The notes under the pieces were generated by a model. That model was not told where the DNA came from and made no database searches. It saw nothing but the letters and a program-made list of their open reading frames with translations. Positions 8,252-17,351 of a stretch of DNA of 64,000 nucleotides are shown one piece after another. A program made the translations under genes and the position numbers. How positions within the stretch are numbered: the first letter of the stretch is position 1; each line of letters begins with the position of its first letter. Source of the DNA: Betaproteobacteria bacterium (GTDB lineage Bacteria > Pseudomonadota > Gammaproteobacteria > Burkholderiales > JACQAP01); assembly GCA_016194905.1 (NCBI GenBank), contig JACQAP010000015.1, forward strand, positions 1 to 64,000, given 5' to 3'.

Positions 8252-8689
8252 ATGAAGAAAATTCTGATTGCGCTGTTCTGTTTATTTTTCTCCGCGCATG
8301 CAACGGCCGGAGGCGGGCTCGATGGTTTTCTGAGCAAGCTCAATGCGAAGGCCAAGAGTGACCTCGCCGGTTTTTCCGCCAAGATCAGCGCCCAGTTTGG
8401 TATTCCCGAAGCGCAGGTCAAGGTGGTTATCGGCACGGTCAAGGAGCCCGCCGATGCCTTTATGGTATTCCAGCTTGGCCAAATGGCACGGCAGCCAACC
8501 GACAGGGTGCTGCAGGTTTACCAGGCCGGGAAGGGAAAGGGCTGGGGAGCGATGGCCAAGGATCTGGGCATCAAACCCGGTTCACCGGAATTCCACGCGC
8601 TCAAGCGCGGCGACTTCCATCTCGGGGACGCGTCGAGTGATGATCGTGGCAATGGAAAAGGAAGAGGGAAGGGGAAACACAAGGATTAG
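8252..8689 (+). CDS. Small exported protein, unknown
   Basis: A 145-residue protein with a clear signal peptide (MKKILIALFCLFFSAHATA-GG). The mature part is mostly helical, with KGKGWGAMAKDLGIKPGS, a segment common in small proteobacterial exported proteins, and a very basic, Gly-rich tail that could bind nucleic acid or an anionic surface. A GAGGAAAA ribosome-binding site precedes ATG 8252. Function unknown. Confidence 0.7.
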   Translation: MKKILIALFCLFFSAHATAGGGLDGFLSKLNAKAKSDLAGFSAKISAQFGIPEAQVKVVIGTVKEPADAFMVFQLGQMARQPTDRVLQVYQAGKGKGWGAMAKDLGIKPGSPEFHALKRGDFHLGDASSDDRGNGKGRGKGKHKD

Positions 8690-8787
8690 TCCCGCCGGAT
8701 TGTGCTGCGATTCGCGCCACGTAATCCAAAGTAAGAGGCAGGTTTCCGGTTTGGCGTAGGATTTTCCTTTCCGTTGGAGAAAACCAC

Positions 8788-9762
8788 ATGAAGGTGTTCA
8801 TCACCGGAGGCGGGGGATTTCTCGGCTACCGGCTCGCGCTGCGGCTGCTGGAGCGCAAGACGCTGGCCGGGGCGGACGGCAAGCCCGCACCCATTTCGCA
8901 GATCAAGCTCATGGACGCCGCTTTTCCGGCCAATGCTGATCCCCGGCTGGTGTGCGTGAAGGGAGATATCGCGGAGCCGGGCACCATCGCAGCCGCGATG
9001 GATGCCGATACGAATTCAGTGTTCCATCTCGCGGCCGTGGTCAGTTCGGGCGCCGAAGCCGATTTCGATCTCGGTTACCGCGTCAATCTCGACGGCACGC
9101 GGAATCTGCTCGAAGCCTGCCGCATGCTGAAGTCTCCGCCGCGGCTGGTTTTCAGCAGTTCACTGGCCGTGTTCGGCGGCAAACTGCCGGCCGTGGTGGA
9201 CGATTCGATCACGCCGAATCCGCAGACCTCTTACGGGACGCAGAAAGTCATAGGCGAGTACCTGGTCACCGACTATTCGCGCAAAAGTTTTCTCGATGGC
9301 CGCAGCCTGCGCTTGCCCACCATCGTTGTGCGTTCCGGCAAACCCAATCTCGCGTCGACTTCGTTTGCGAGCGGCATGTTCAGGGAACCGCTGAACGGCG
9401 TGGTATGCGAGTGCCCCGTGGACGATACGGTCGAGATGTGGATCCTTTCGCCCGGCAAGGTGCTCGACGCCTTCGTGCATGCCCACGACCTGCCGGCATC
9501 CGCGTGGGGGTCGAATCGCGCGATCAGCCTGCCCGGCATCACCTTTTCGGTGAGGGAGGGCGTCGAGGCGCTGCGCCGCATCGCCGGGGACGAGGTCGCG
9601 GCGCGCGTCGTCTTCAAGCCGGTCGACCGTATCCAGAATATGATCAGAACGTTTCCCGCCCGCTTCAAGACGCCGCGGGCGCTCGAGATGGGATTCACCG
9701 CCGATACCGGCATCGACACCATCCTGAAGGATTACATCGCAAGCGAAGGCATCAAACTCTGA
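8788..9762 (+). CDS. denD: D-erythronate dehydrogenase-like NAD-dependent epimerase/dehydratase
   Basis: A 324-residue extended short-chain dehydrogenase. It has the NAD-binding glycine motif GGGGFLGY (7-14), HLAAVVSSGAEADFD near residue 80, an FSSSLAVFGG segment, and the SYGTQKVIGE Tyr-x3-Lys catalytic pair near residue 150. The middle and C-terminal sequence (LPTIVVRSGKPN, ASTSFASGMFREPL) matches DenD, which oxidises D-erythronate in four-carbon acid-sugar catabolism. Partner genes denG and oxygenic kinases are not adjacent, so the physiological role is uncertain. Confidence 0.85.
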   Translation: MKVFITGGGGFLGYRLALRLLERKTLAGADGKPAPISQIKLMDAAFPANADPRLVCVKGDIAEPGTIAAAMDADTNSVFHLAAVVSSGAEADFDLGYRVNLDGTRNLLEACRMLKSPPRLVFSSSLAVFGGKLPAVVDDSITPNPQTSYGTQKVIGEYLVTDYSRKSFLDGRSLRLPTIVVRSGKPNLASTSFASGMFREPLNGVVCECPVDDTVEMWILSPGKVLDAFVHAHDLPASAWGSNRAISLPGITFSVREGVEALRRIAGDEVAARVVFKPVDRIQNMIRTFPARFKTPRALEMGFTADTGIDTILKDYIASEGIKL

Positions 9763-9781
9763 CAACTGTGTTGGAAGTGAC

Positions 9782-11326
9782 ATGTCCGATAAAAACAGCA
9801 CCGGCCTGCGTCTGAAGCGCGGGCGCTACAAAGCCATTGCGGGCAAGGTTTACCACACGCCGAAGGAGATCTGGAATTTCCGGACTGCGGCCCGGGGCGG
9901 TTCACCCGAGAGCATCGCGCGTGATTTTGTAGTGGCCAACGCGGCCCTGTTCAAGCTCGAGGAGGGCGTCAGCGAACTCACCGTGCAGCGCGTGATCCGC
10001 AGCCTGGGCGCCGCGCACGTCATCTTCAGGCAGGTTCACGACCGCTATCGCGTGCACCGCGGTTACGTGACGGTTCATATGGATCGTTCCGGACGTGTGT
10101 ATCTCTCCAAGAACCGTTCGGTGCCGCCGCGTCTGCTGCCCGGAAAATTCGAGAAGAACATCGACCGCGACGAGGCCGTGCGCCGCGCGCGCCGCTCCCT
10201 GCCGAAGCGCGACCGGCTCAGCGACGTGCGCGAGACCGAAAGGCTGTGGTTCCCCCGCGAAAACGAACTGGTGCCGGCATGGAAGGTGCGGCTGACACGC
10301 GCTTTGCCGCGAGAGGAGTGGATTGTCTACCTGAGCGCCCGCAACGGCGCCATCCTCAACAAATACGACAACCTGGCCGAGGCCGTGCGCGGACGCGGCC
10401 ACGTGTTCGATCCGAGCCCGGTCACCGCTCTCGGCGACCATGCGCTGCTGCTCAACGAGAGGAAGAAACCGCGCCGTCCGCCGCCGGTCGCCTACCGCGA
10501 GGTCATCCTCGAAGGCCTGGATGGAGGCGGCACGCTCTCCGGAGAAAAAGTCACGACCGCGCCTACGCGCGACATGCGCGTCAGAAAGGCCGACCTGCAG
10601 TTCTCGTTGCGCTCGCACGAGCGCGGCTTCGAAGAAGTGATGGTCTATTACCATGTCGACTCTGCGCTGCGCTATCTGGAGCAACTCGGCTACAAGGGCG
10701 CGCGAGCCATCTTCCGCGAGCCGGTCAAAGCCAACGTCAATGGCACTCGCGACGACAATTCCTGGTACAGCCCGGTCGATCGCATGCTCACCTTCGGTAC
10801 CGGCGACATCGACGACGCCGAGGATGCGGAGACCATTCTGCATGAACTCGGCCATGCCATCCAGGATGCGATCTGCCCCGATTTCGGCCAGTCGGCCGAA
10901 GCCGCCGCGATGGGCGAAGGCTTCGGCGATTATTTCGCCGCGAGTTTCTTCGAATCGCGCAAACCCCCGCATTACCGGAACTCGGTCATGAGCTGGGACG
11001 GCCTGCTTTCCGGACTTGGCAGCGGCGACGATCCGCCTTGCCTGCGCCGTGTCGACAGCCCGAGGACCCACCGGAGTTTCCGCCCAAGCGGGGACGAACA
11101 CGTCAACGGCCAGATCTGGTCGGCGATGCTTTGGGAAGTGCGGGCGTTGCTCGGGCGGGAGAAGGCCGATCGGCTCATTCTGGAAAGCCATTTCCAGCTC
11201 GACGGCTTCACCGACTTCGCGAGAGGTGCACGCGCCATCCTGGACGCCGATCGCAACCTGGAAGGCGGACGGCACGGGTCGGCGTTGAAGAAAATTTTCC
11301 GGCGCAGAAAGATCGGACCCGTCTAG
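9782..11326 (+). CDS. Zinc metallopeptidase of the M4/M36 (fungalysin-like) gluzincin group
   Basis: A 514-residue protein. Residues about 1-200 look like an FTP/PepSY-type propeptide (DFVVANAALFKL, VHRGYVTVHM). The catalytic domain carries HELGH near residues 354-358 and the downstream GEGFGDYFA near 378, which supplies the third zinc ligand. No signal peptide is visible, which is unusual for this normally secreted group; secretion could be leaderless or the start annotation incomplete. It sits 19 bp after denD, probably only by adjacency. Confidence 0.8.
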   Translation: MSDKNSTGLRLKRGRYKAIAGKVYHTPKEIWNFRTAARGGSPESIARDFVVANAALFKLEEGVSELTVQRVIRSLGAAHVIFRQVHDRYRVHRGYVTVHMDRSGRVYLSKNRSVPPRLLPGKFEKNIDRDEAVRRARRSLPKRDRLSDVRETERLWFPRENELVPAWKVRLTRALPREEWIVYLSARNGAILNKYDNLAEAVRGRGHVFDPSPVTALGDHALLLNERKKPRRPPPVAYREVILEGLDGGGTLSGEKVTTAPTRDMRVRKADLQFSLRSHERGFEEVMVYYHVDSALRYLEQLGYKGARAIFREPVKANVNGTRDDNSWYSPVDRMLTFGTGDIDDAEDAETILHELGHAIQDAICPDFGQSAEAAAMGEGFGDYFAASFFESRKPPHYRNSVMSWDGLLSGLGSGDDPPCLRRVDSPRTHRSFRPSGDEHVNGQIWSAMLWEVRALLGREKADRLILESHFQLDGFTDFARGARAILDADRNLEGGRHGSALKKIFRRRKIGPV

Positions 11327-11463
11327 CGGCAGCCTCTGCAACGAACCCTGGATAAGGCTGAACCATCGGCGCCATCGCGGGAACGGCGGTCTGGCTGGAT
11401 TCATCATCGAGTTCGCATGCCGGCGGCTATTCAACCGCAGTACTTTGCAGGGGAGCGTGCATC

Positions 11464-11720
11464 ATGCCGGGATTGACGCTGGACATTGCAAGGCAGTTGC
11501 TCGATCGCGCAATGGCCAGAGTGAAGCAGGAATTCAATCGACCGATCTGCGTTTCGGTTTGCGATCCCCAGGGGTTCCTTCTCGCTTTTGCGCGCATGGA
11601 GGGATCGCCGGTCAGAAGCATCAGGATTTCGCAGGGAAAGGCCTATACCGCCGCGCGCGAGGATCAGCTTATTACCGACTATATCGCCGAGTTTGTCCTT
11701 TCGGGTTCCAAAGCCTGGAG
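11464..11720 (+). pseudogene. Truncated GlcG/HbpS-family (DUF336) gene
   Basis: The first about 85 codons match GlcG/HbpS proteins: LTLDIARQLLDRAM, VSVCDPQGFLLAFARMEG and ISQGKAYTAA. The family is normally about 140 residues; here homology stops at GSKAW and the DNA changes to a purine-rich repeat (11721-11765, CACCGCGAAGGCGCGAAGG). The frame stays open only by chance. GlcG proteins are small haem- or ligand-binding proteins often near glycolate genes. Confidence 0.65.
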
Positions 11721-11776
11721 TCTTCACCGCGAAGGCGCGAAGGTTGCGCGAAGAAGTGCGAGGCGAAAAACCGTGA

Positions 11777-12416
11777 CTGTTCGATCTCGATGCGGTCGGG
11801 CGGCTCGACAACAAGCTGCCCGATCCGGCGATCCTGTTCCTGCTGCTGATGCTCGTGGTGTGGGCGGCATCCTGGTTGCTTTCGGGAGTGAACTTCACCG
11901 AACTCGATCCGCGCAACGGCAAGCCGATCGCGATATATGTTCTGGTGATTCCGCTCGGCGCGGTGATCTTCCATGCGGCCGGCCGCCATCCGCTCGCCGG
12001 CATTGCGGCGGCTTTTGCCGGTGTCTCCGGTGGTTTCTCCGCGACCTTCTTCCTGCCCTCCAGTCTGGATCCGTTGCTTGCCGGCCTGACCCAGGCGGCG
12101 GCGAACATCACCGATGCCGCCGTGGTGGTGAATCCGCTCAACAACCGCGACATCGTCGCCGGCATGAGCAAGTCGATGAGCGGCATGGGCTACTACCTGG
12201 TCATGGCTTTCTTCTGCGCGCAATTCGTCTATGCCTTTGGCCAGTCCAACCTGGGTGCGCTGACGGCGATCAAAGGCGCCGGCTGGCTCAAGGCCATGGG
12301 TTTTCCGATGGCGGTTATCCTGATCGGGGTCGTGCTGCTCTCGGCCTCGGTGAATCTGATGATCGGTTCCGCGTCGGCGAAGTGGGCACTGATCGGACCG
12401 ATCATGGTGCCGATTC
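11777..12416 (+). pseudogene. abgT-family transporter remnant with internal deletions
   Basis: After a TGA at 11774 the frame reads DAVGRLDNKLPDP, the classical AbgT N-terminus, then LSGVNFTELDPRNGKPI. It then jumps to PLGAVIFHAAGRHPLAG and later to the C-terminal FGQSNLGAL and SASAKWALIGPIMVP blocks. By comparison with E. coli AbgT, about 60 and about 110 residues are missing at two junctions, yet the frame is preserved. No start codon precedes the N-terminal block. Intact AbgT proteins of about 510 residues import p-aminobenzoyl-glutamate or export sulfonamides. Confidence 0.7.
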
Positions 12417-13009
12417 ATCGTCGTGTTCTGCCGGCGTTACGCGAAGTCCACCGGCTGGGCACCAAAACCATCAATGCAGCCGGCATCACGATCTGGTCGG
12501 CGGCGACCATGCTCACCGGCGCTTCCTGGAACTTCGTCTCGTTGATCGGCACGCGGCTGGCCATGGGCATAGGCGAACCAACAACGTTTCCCACCGGCGG
12601 GCGCGTAGTGCGCGAGTGGATTCCCGCGGGCGAGCGCGACGCGAAGACCAGCGCCCTGCAGAGCCGCGCCAGGGCCACGCGCGTGCTGGACTTGCTGCGC
12701 ACGCGCACCATGTGGGGCCTGGCGCTCGCCGAAGGTTGCGCGGTCTACACCCGGTATCTGTTTCTGACCTGGTTGCCCAGCTATCTGCAAACGACACGCG
12801 GCTTGACCATCGTCAGGACCGGATTGTTCACCGCGGTGCCTTACGCCGGCGCAGCCGTCCTGGGCATTGCTCTCGGACGCATCAGCGATCGTTTGCTGAC
12901 GCCCGATGCCGTGGGGAAGGGACGCTCGCTGGTCAACGATCTACTGCGCAATCCCGAGGATTCCGGCAAGGCGATGAGCATCCTCATCGTGGCCGGACCG
13001 GCCAATTAA
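12417..13009 (+). pseudogene. MFS transporter remnant fused in frame to the abgT remnant
   Basis: Continuing in the abgT frame, the sequence becomes an anion/sugar-acid-type MFS transporter: GTKTINAAGITIWSAATMLTG, GEPTTFPTGGRVV.EW, then a jump to LLRTRTMWGLAL, FLTWLPSYLQT and GRISDRLLTP. The central loop and neighbouring helices are absent, and after ISDRLLTP the tail no longer looks like MFS. Together with abgT this makes a continuous open frame of about 410 codons built from deleted pieces of two transporters. The SMP-30 gene follows after 19 bp. Confidence 0.65.
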
Positions 13010-13028
13010 TTTCTCCAGACGAGGATCC

Positions 13029-13946
13029 ATGCTGTTCAATCCGCCCACCATTGTGCAGACCACCGTATTCGCGCGGCTTCCCGAGGAACTGAAGTCTGCC
13101 GACCAGAACAACGGCTGGGTCGCGCGCCAGCCGGTCGGCACGCCGGCAGGCTCGCTGCTCGAAGGCCCATCTTTCGACCGGGAAGGCAATCTGTGGTGCG
13201 TCGACATCCAGAATGGCCGCGTGTTCAAGGTGACCCGCGATGGCGTTTTTCATGTCATCGCCCAATACGACGGCTGGCCGAACGGCCTGAAGTTCCATCG
13301 CGACGGCCGCATCTTCATCGCCGACCACAAGAACGGCATCGTGCTGCTCGATCCGGTGAGCGGAAGAATCACGCCGTTTCTGCGTGACGTGAATGGTTCG
13401 CGCTTCAAGGGGGTCAACGATCTGTTTTTTGCATCCAATGGCGACCTGTACTTCACCGACCAGGGATTGACCGGACTGCATGATCCGACCGGGCGGTTGT
13501 TTTGCCTCAGTCCCACGGGCGCGCTGACTTGTCTGCTCGACAACATACCGAGCCCCAACGGACTGGTCATGAACCGCGACGAGTCGCAGCTCTACGTTGC
13601 CGTGACGCGTGGCAATTGCGTGTGGAGAGTGCCGTTCGTGCGCGAAGGCGGCATTGCCAAAGTCGGTTTGTACATCCAGCTCTCGGGCGGCGGCGGACCG
13701 GACGGCCTTGCCCTGGACGAGGAAGGCGGACTGATCGTGGCCCATGTGGGCATGGGATCGGTGTGGACCTTCAATTCCCTGGGGGAGCCGGTGCACCGGA
13801 TCAGGTCGTGCATGGGCACGCACACCACCAATGTCGCTTTCGGCTGGCCGGACCGCAATACGCTCTACATCACGGAATCGGCCAGCGGGACCATTCTCAA
13901 GGCACAACTCGATGCACCCGGCAAGCTCATGTACTCGCACACCTGA
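13029..13946 (+). CDS. SMP-30/gluconolactonase-family lactonase
   Basis: A 305-residue six-bladed beta-propeller. Metal-site and family motifs are LLEGPSFDREGNLWCVDI (metal Glu), GWPNGLKFHRDG, GVNDLFFASNGDLYFTD and PNGLVMNRDES (metal Asn/Asp). SMP-30 enzymes hydrolyse sugar-acid lactones. The neighbouring transporter remnants and denD suggest this region once served sugar-acid use. GAGGATCC precedes ATG 13029. Confidence 0.88.
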   Translation: MLFNPPTIVQTTVFARLPEELKSADQNNGWVARQPVGTPAGSLLEGPSFDREGNLWCVDIQNGRVFKVTRDGVFHVIAQYDGWPNGLKFHRDGRIFIADHKNGIVLLDPVSGRITPFLRDVNGSRFKGVNDLFFASNGDLYFTDQGLTGLHDPTGRLFCLSPTGALTCLLDNIPSPNGLVMNRDESQLYVAVTRGNCVWRVPFVREGGIAKVGLYIQLSGGGGPDGLALDEEGGLIVAHVGMGSVWTFNSLGEPVHRIRSCMGTHTTNVAFGWPDRNTLYITESASGTILKAQLDAPGKLMYSHT

Positions 13947-13981
13947 GGCGGTGTCCGCGCTCAGCAGCGCGACCCGTCTAT

Positions 13982-15049
13982 TTACGCACGCGCAGCCAGG
14001 AAGGCCGGACTGAGCAATGCGCAGGCGCCGAGCTCGAACCCTGGATCGTCCAGGCAAGCGGCGTTCAGCAGCGCCGCATCCACCAGACCCGGATAGTTGT
14101 TTCTCATCGAACGCAGGTAAGCCGGATCGTAGTGGGTCGCGAGCAGGTCGCCGACCAGAACCTCCCATTCTCCCGCGTCGATCTGCGCGATCCAGCGCGC
14201 GACGGTGGCCTTGGAATGCTGCGCGGTCAGCCGCGACAATTGCGTCTTCAGCCATGCCGGTTCAGCCAGAAAATGCCGGTACTCGGCGATGAGGAAGCGC
14301 ACCCGCTCCGCCACCGGCGCCTCGATGCGCACACAGCTCGATTTGCGCATGCGTTCCAGCAGCGCTTCCGGCACGCGCAGTGCGCCGATCCTTCTACTTT
14401 CCGCCTCGACGAAGACGGGGCGTGTCGCATCGAAGTTTCGCAGCGCGCTCCAGACCAAGCTTTCGAACATTTTCTGCGCGGGCTGCGGATCGCCGGGCAG
14501 GTCGCCGAGCACCGAGCCGCGATGCCGCGCCAGCGCTTCGAGGTCAAGGACCTGTGCGCCGCGCGCCGCCAGCGTTTGCAGCAGGCGGCTTTTGCCGCTG
14601 CCGGTGGGGCCGCAGATGACGCGATAGTCGTATCGCATCGGCAGTTCTTCGAGCTGCGCGAGCATCGCACGCCGATAGCTCTGGTAGCCGCCTTGCAACG
14701 ACGCCGCATCCCAGCCGATCTCCCGCAGAATGAGCGTCATCGCTCCCGACCGCTTGCCGCCGCGCCAGCAATAGATCAGCGGTTTCCAGTGCTGGTCGCG
14801 CGAGGCGAAATGCGTCTCGAGATGCCGCGCCACATTCTTCGCCACCAGCGCTGCGCCGATCTTGCGCGCTTCGAACGGCGAGATTTGCTTGTAAACCGTA
14901 CCAACCCGGGCACGCTCCTCGTTGCCGAGCACCGGGCAGTTCACCGCGCCGGGGACATGGTCGACGGCGAATTCCGCGGGCGAGCGGACATCGACGACTT
15001 CGTCGAAGTCGTCGAGCTGTGCCAGGTCGACGCTGCTTTCGTACCTCAC
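13982..15049 (-). CDS. selU: tRNA 2-selenouridine synthase (MnmH/SelU/YbbB)
   Basis: A 355-residue protein that replaces the sulfur of 2-thiouridine at the wobble position of certain tRNAs with selenium from selenophosphate, through a geranylated intermediate. The N-terminal rhodanese domain has VDVRSPAEF and the catalytic Cys94 in IYCWRGGKRS; the C-terminal P-loop domain has GPTGSGKS (147-154). It diverges from selD across a 64-bp shared promoter region, which fits its need for selenophosphate. Confidence 0.93.
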   Translation of the reverse strand: MRYESSVDLAQLDDFDEVVDVRSPAEFAVDHVPGAVNCPVLGNEERARVGTVYKQISPFEARKIGAALVAKNVARHLETHFASRDQHWKPLIYCWRGGKRSGAMTLILREIGWDAASLQGGYQSYRRAMLAQLEELPMRYDYRVICGPTGSGKSRLLQTLAARGAQVLDLEALARHRGSVLGDLPGDPQPAQKMFESLVWSALRNFDATRPVFVEAESRRIGALRVPEALLERMRKSSCVRIEAPVAERVRFLIAEYRHFLAEPAWLKTQLSRLTAQHSKATVARWIAQIDAGEWEVLVGDLLATHYDPAYLRSMRNNYPGLVDAALLNAACLDDPGFELGACALLSPAFLAARA

Positions 15050-15113
15050 CGATGAAGTACCAGAATGGAGAGTGGGGTATTCTAAGCGACCCGACCCTGA
15101 CTCGACGGCTCAG

Positions 15114-16169
15114 ATGAACGCACCCGCGGAACGCCCCATCCGTCTCACCGAGTTCAGCCACGGCGGTGGTTGCGGCTGCAAGATCGGACCGGCCGTGCTG
15201 TCCGAGATTCTCGCCAGGACGCCGCTGCGCGCGATCCCGAAGGATCTGCTGGTCGGCATCGAGACCAGCGACGACGCGGCGGTCTATCGCCTCAACGACC
15301 AACAGGCCATTATCGCCACCACCGATTTCTTTACGCCCATCGTCGACGATCCATTCGACTTCGGGCGCATCGCGGCGACCAACGCGATCTCCGATGTGTA
15401 CGCCATGGGCGGCCAGCCGATTTTCGCGCTGGCCCTGGTCGGCATGCCGCTGGAGAAACTTCCCGTCGAAGCCATCCAGCGCATTGTCGCAGGCGGTGAG
15501 TCGGTGTGCGCGATCGCGGGCATTCCGATCGCTGGCGGCCATTCCATCGACACGCTCGAGCCCATCTATGGCCTGGTTGCGCTCGGCGTCGTGCACCCGG
15601 ACAAGGTCAAGCGCAACAGCGGCGCGAAGGCGGGTGACGTGCTGATCCTCGGCAAGCCGCTGGGTATCGGCATCCTTTCCGCCGCGCTGAGGAAGGGGAA
15701 ACTCTCGCCCGACGGCTATCGGCAGATGCTGGCCACGACGACGCAGCTCAATACGCCGGGATTGAAGCTCGCGGACCTGCCGGGTGTCCACGCCATGACC
15801 GATGTAACGGGTTTCGGCCTCGGCGGCCATCTGCTCGAAATCTGCCGCGGCTCCAGACTGGGAGCCGCCGTGCGCTTCGACGATCTGCCTGTGCTCGAAG
15901 ACGCACTGGAATGCGTGAAGCAGGGTATGGCCACCGGCGCATCGGGGCGCAACTGGGCGGGCTATGGCCATGAAGTGAAATGCCCTGGGGATTTCGCGGA
16001 CTGGAAGCGCAATCTCGTCACCGATCCGCAGACCTCGGGCGGCCTGCTGGTGGCGTGCGCGCCCGAGGCGGCGGACGACGTGCTGCGCATTTTCAGATCC
16101 GAGGGCTTTGCGGCTGCGACGAAGATCGGCGTCATGACGCGGGGCGACGCGGCGTTGACAATTGGCTAG
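15114..16169 (+). CDS. selD: Selenide, water dikinase (selenophosphate synthetase)
   Basis: A 351-residue enzyme making selenophosphate from selenide and ATP. The N-terminal SHGGGCGCK holds Cys20, Cys22 and catalytic Lys23, so this is the cysteine form and not a selenoprotein. DDAAVYRL, TTDFFTPIVDDPFDFGRIAA and AGGHSID are the ATP/metal-binding segments of the PurM-like fold. ATG 15114 gives the normal N-terminus. SelA, SelB and a UGA-decoding gene are not in the window, so the selenium seen here serves tRNA. Confidence 0.95.
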   Translation: MNAPAERPIRLTEFSHGGGCGCKIGPAVLSEILARTPLRAIPKDLLVGIETSDDAAVYRLNDQQAIIATTDFFTPIVDDPFDFGRIAATNAISDVYAMGGQPIFALALVGMPLEKLPVEAIQRIVAGGESVCAIAGIPIAGGHSIDTLEPIYGLVALGVVHPDKVKRNSGAKAGDVLILGKPLGIGILSAALRKGKLSPDGYRQMLATTTQLNTPGLKLADLPGVHAMTDVTGFGLGGHLLEICRGSRLGAAVRFDDLPVLEDALECVKQGMATGASGRNWAGYGHEVKCPGDFADWKRNLVTDPQTSGGLLVACAPEAADDVLRIFRSEGFAAATKIGVMTRGDAALTIG

Positions 16170-16245
16170 CGGGAAAATAATTGCCGGGACCTTGCCCAGC
16201 CGGAGTGCGAGGTCCCGTTGCACGTCGAGAAAGGGAAGGGTTCGA

Positions 16246-16731
16246 ATGACCGACCTGTATGCGTTCTCTGCTACCAGCCTGGAGGGAAAGCCGGTCAAGC
16301 TGGATGCCTTTCGCGGCAAGGTCGCGCTCGTGGTCAATACGGCCAGCCAATGCAGCTTTACGCCGCAGTACGCGGGGCTGGAAGAACTGCAGCAGGTTTT
16401 TCACGCAAAAGGCTTCGACGTGCTGGGTTTTCCCTGCAATCAGTTCGGCAAGCAGGAACCGGGCGCAGCGGACGAGATCGGGTCCTTCTGCCGGAAAAAT
16501 TACGGGATTTCCTTCCCGATGTTCGACAAGATCGATGTGAACGGCGCCGGTGCGCATCCGCTGTATAAATGGCTGACTTCCACTGCGCCGGGCTTTCTCG
16601 GCACCCACGCGATCAAGTGGAACTTCACCAAGTTTCTGGTCGGCCGGGATGGGCACGTGGTCAGGCGCTACGGCTCGTGGACGAAGCCGCGGAACATCGC
16701 GGCGGACATCGCGAAGCTGCTGGCAGCCTGA
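16246..16731 (+). CDS. Glutathione peroxidase family protein (cysteine type)
   Basis: A 161-residue thiol peroxidase. The peroxidatic Cys36 is in VNTASQCSFTPQY, at the place of selenocysteine in animal enzymes; GFPCNQFGKQEP supplies the glutamine and a likely resolving cysteine, and KWNFTKFLV the conserved Trp/Asn. ATG 16246 is chosen over the frame's upstream ATG because AAGGGAAGGG lies 6-7 bp before it. Most Cys-GPx of this type use thioredoxin. Lies 76 bp after selD. Confidence 0.92.
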   Translation: MTDLYAFSATSLEGKPVKLDAFRGKVALVVNTASQCSFTPQYAGLEELQQVFHAKGFDVLGFPCNQFGKQEPGAADEIGSFCRKNYGISFPMFDKIDVNGAGAHPLYKWLTSTAPGFLGTHAIKWNFTKFLVGRDGHVVRRYGSWTKPRNIAADIAKLLAA

Positions 16732-16760
16732 AGTCCGATTCCGCGGAGTTCTGACACGCA

Positions 16761-17084
16761 ATGAGCGATCAAGCAAATCCGGGAACCACCAGCGGTGGGG
16801 CCGTTGCCTGTGCCACATGCAGAGCGTGTTGCTGCAAGCTGGAAGTCATCCTGATGGGCGACGACGATCCTCCGGCCGAATTCGTCGCAACGGACCAATG
16901 GGGCGGACAAGTCATGAAACGCCTCGACGATGGCTGGTGTGCCGCCGTGGATAGGGTCACGATGTTGTGCCGGATATACGAACGCCGGCCGGGGGTGTGT
17001 CGCGAATTTGCAGTCGGCGAAAGCGAATGCCTGACCGAGCGCCTGGCACTCGATGAGGAAAAGCTGATTGTCGTGAGACCATAG
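16761..17084 (+). CDS. YkgJ-family cysteine-cluster protein
   Basis: A 107-residue protein with a CATCRACCCKLEV cluster (Cys17, 20, 23, 24, 25) and further cysteines in GWCAAVD, MLCRIYERRPGVCREF and ESECL. This is the zinc/iron-chelating YkgJ family, of unknown biochemical role. It follows the peroxidase by 29 bp and may be co-transcribed. Confidence 0.8.
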   Translation: MSDQANPGTTSGGAVACATCRACCCKLEVILMGDDDPPAEFVATDQWGGQVMKRLDDGWCAAVDRVTMLCRIYERRPGVCREFAVGESECLTERLALDEEKLIVVRP

Positions 17085-17104
17085 CTGTTGAGTTAACATC
17101 GGGA

Positions 17105-17304
17105 CTCACCACGACAGCTTCAGCCGTAAGTGTTTCACCTTAAGGCGCGAAGACACGAAGAGAAGCAGACGCATTTCCTGAATTCGCGTGCGGATGTAGA
17201 GAAACGGATTTCATTGGTCCGATACCCACTTCACTGATTCAACGAGGTTCGAACAGAAACACTTGTTCTCGGTTTTCTTCGTGTCTTCGTGCCTTCGTGG
17301 TGAG
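17105..17304. repeat. Inverted CACGAAGG-type intergenic repeat; one arm interrupted by a 28-30 bp cassette
   Basis: The right arm (17275-17304), read on the minus strand, is CTCACCACGA followed by AGGCACGAAGACACGAAG. The left arm (17105-17164) has the same two blocks, but between them lies a cassette (17115-17142) that begins CAGCTTCAGCCGTAAG and ends CACCTTA. The left and right arms thus give a filled and an empty site. No gene is visible in this 266-bp spacer. Confidence 0.75.
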
Positions 17305-17351
17305 ATTTTCAGTTACCACTTTCGACAGGTTAACCAACAAGTTCCACGACA

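Noticed and set aside
9902-11434. Long minus-strand open frame (510 codons) over the metallopeptidase
   Set aside because: It is the antisense of a gene with clear protease motifs; GC-rich codon usage leaves such antisense frames open. No family motif is visible in it.
11464-13092. Single 542-codon gene in the glcG frame
   Set aside because: Only the first about 85 codons are protein-like (GlcG); beyond that the AbgT and MFS homology lies in another frame.
17105-17304. CRISPR-like array
   Set aside because: The repeats are inverted and degenerate without regular spacers, and no cas gene is present.
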